NCBI GenBank assembly: GCA_021774355.1
Contig: JAJFJE010000167.1
Coordinates: 1-7,441, forward strand
Direction: 5' to 3'
Length of the DNA stretch: 7,441 bases
Source of the DNA: Alphaproteobacteria bacterium
GTDB taxonomy: Bacteria; Pseudomonadota; Alphaproteobacteria; Zavarziniales; Zavarziniaceae
Shown: in pieces, positions 6,205-7,441 of the stretch
Position numbering within the stretch: position 1 is the stretch's first letter
Layout: each line of letters opens with the position of its first letter
Position numbers and translations under genes: made by a program
The notes under the pieces: model-generated
Databases searched by the model: none
Told to the model about the DNA's origin: nothing
Seen by the model: only the letters and a program-made list of their open reading frames with translations

Positions 6205-7441
6205 TTACGCCCGCTTCTTCTCCGCCGCGTCGTCCAGGGGATGTTCCAGCCTGTGGACCATTTCCTTGGGGCAGACCTGCCAGAAATGGTCCCGCGCCTC
6301 GTCCCACTTGGACAGGATCTCGTAGCCCAGGGGCGAGCCCGTCTCGTCGACATGGCGGGCGATCAGGGCCTTGAGGCTGTCCTCCCAATGGGCCGAGGCA
6401 AGCCGCGCGGTGACCACCGATTCGTCGTTGACCCGCCACTGGAAGTCGTCGGCCGGGTCGTAGACGAAGGCCATGCCCCCCGTCATGCCGGCGGCAAAAT
6501 TATCGCCCACCCGACCGAGGATCACGGCCACGCCGCCGGTCATATACTCGCAGCCGTTGGAGCCGCAGCCCTCGATCACCGCCGTGGCACCGGAGTTGCG
6601 CACGGCAAAGCGCTCGCCGGCCAGGCCGCTGGCGAACAGGTAACCCGCCGTGGCACCGTAGAGCACGGTGTTGCCGATGATCGTGTTCTTATGCGGCACC
6701 AGGCTCGACGAGGCGGCCTTGCGCACCACGATGGTGCCGCCCGACAGGCCCTTGCCGACATAGTCATTGGCATCGCCGAAGACCCGCAGGGTCAGGCCCT
6801 GTACCGCGAAAGCGCCCAGGCTCTGCCCGGCGGAACCGTCCAGGCGGACCGAAATATGGCCTTCCTTCAGGCCATGCAGGCCGAACTTGCGCACCAGATG
6901 GGACGACAGCCTGGTGCCGATGGCACGATGGGTGTTACGCACCGCATAACTCAACTGCATCTTCTCGCCGCGCTCGAACACCGCCGCCGCGTCGCGCACC
7001 ATCTCGGCGCCGTCCAGGGTATCGGGCACCTCGTTGCGCCCGACCACCGTCGAATGACGGGCATGGGGGCCGGCATCGGGCACCACCAGCAAGGGGTTGA
7101 GGTCGAGGTCGTCCAGATGGTGGGCACCGCGGCTGACCTGGCGCAGCAGGTCGGTCCGGCCGATCGCCTCGTCCAGCGAACGCAGGCCGAGCGAAGCCAG
7201 GATCTCGCGCACTTCCGCGGCGATGAAGGAGAACAGATTGACCACCTTCTCCGGGCTGCCCTCGAACTTGGCGCGCAGCGCCGGGTCCTGGGTGCAGACG
7301 CCGACCGGACAGGTGTTGGAATGGCACTGCCGGACCATGATGCAGCCCATGGCGATCAGGCTGGCGGTGCCGACGCCATATTCCTCGGCGCCCATCATCG
7401 CCGCCATCACCACGTCGCGGCCGGTCTTGATGCCGCCATCG
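6205..7441 (-). CDS. gltB: Glutamate synthase (GOGAT) large subunit, C-terminal part (runs off the right edge)
   Basis: The last 411 residues of the protein are visible, ending at TAA (6207-6205). The 5' part lies beyond the window, where the frame is still open. The fragment begins in the FMN-binding synthase domain with DGGIKTGRDVVMAAMMGAEE. It then has C33-x5-C39-x4-C44 (fragment numbering), the spacing of the 3Fe-4S cluster cysteines of bacterial GltB, followed by PVGVCTQD. From about residue 160 to the end is the C-terminal GXGXG beta-helix domain, with repeats such as GKGLSGGTIVV, GNTVLYGATAG, GCGSNGCEYMTGG and GDNFAAGMTGG. The enzyme makes glutamate from glutamine and 2-oxoglutarate together with the GltD small subunit, in nitrogen assimilation. 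The visible part is intact, and no gltD is found downstream on this side. It is convergent with the efflux operon and functionally unrelated to it. Confidence 0.97.
   Translation of the reverse strand, partial: DGGIKTGRDVVMAAMMGAEEYGVGTASLIAMGCIMVRQCHSNTCPVGVCTQDPALRAKFEGSPEKVVNLFSFIAAEVREILASLGLRSLDEAIGRTDLLRQVSRGAHHLDDLDLNPLLVVPDAGPHARHSTVVGRNEVPDTLDGAEMVRDAAAVFERGEKMQLSYAVRNTHRAIGTRLSSHLVRKFGLHGLKEGHISVRLDGSAGQSLGAFAVQGLTLRVFGDANDYVGKGLSGGTIVVRKAASSSLVPHKNTIIGNTVLYGATAGYLFASGLAGERFAVRNSGATAVIEGCGSNGCEYMTGGVAVILGRVGDNFAAGMTGGMAFVYDPADDFQWRVNDESVVTARLASAHWEDSLKALIARHVDETGSPLGYEILSKWDEARDHFWQVCPKEMVHRLEHPLDDAAEKKRA

Noticed and set aside
6060..6374. Plus-strand open frame covering the convergent intergenic region and the gltB end
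   Set aside because: Pro/Arg/Gly-rich, no ribosome site, and it runs into gltB on the opposite strand.

Overview
The window is chromosomal-looking DNA of very high GC content (about 70% by eye), with long spurious open frames antisense to the real genes. The glutamate synthase cysteine pattern and the general gene style point to an alphaproteobacterium of the Azospirillum/Rhodospirillales sort. This is an inference from protein style, not a database result. I see no transposase, integrase, phage gene, CRISPR array, tRNA or rRNA.

Layout from left to right. (1) Positions 1-328, minus strand: the N-terminal part of an Ada-type methylphosphotriester sensor and DNA repair regulator, cut by the window edge. 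It has the exact C-x3-C-x26-C-x2-C zinc site and, upstream, a sequence almost identical to the E. coli Ada operator. (2) 426-1100, minus: a TetR/AcrR repressor. (3) 1101-1176: a compact divergent control region with a double, near-palindromic operator. It covers the -35 hexamer of the repressor promoter and lies at the likely start point of the pump promoter. (4) 1177-6060, plus: an apparent three-gene operon made of a lipoprotein membrane-fusion protein, a full-length RND permease with its proton-relay residues intact, and an exported DUF1223 thioredoxin-fold protein. (5) 6061-6204: a short, GC-rich convergent intergenic region full of small inverted repeats. (6) 6205-7441, minus: the C-terminal third or so of the glutamate synthase large subunit (gltB), cut by the right edge.

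How the parts work together. The TetR protein probably represses both itself and the divergent pump operon through the double operator, and a pump substrate would release it. The fusion protein and permease would form two parts of a tripartite efflux pump. No outer-membrane channel gene is present, so a TolC-like protein encoded elsewhere is presumably used. The DUF1223 protein is tightly linked to the pump and carries a periplasmic CxxC motif; its job is unknown. Ada appears to have its own alkylation-responsive promoter downstream of tetR. gltB is an unrelated nitrogen-assimilation gene that converges on the operon.

Nothing here is clearly a new system. The items most worth checking are the conserved Ada operator, the double TetR operator and the DUF1223 gene in a pump operon.
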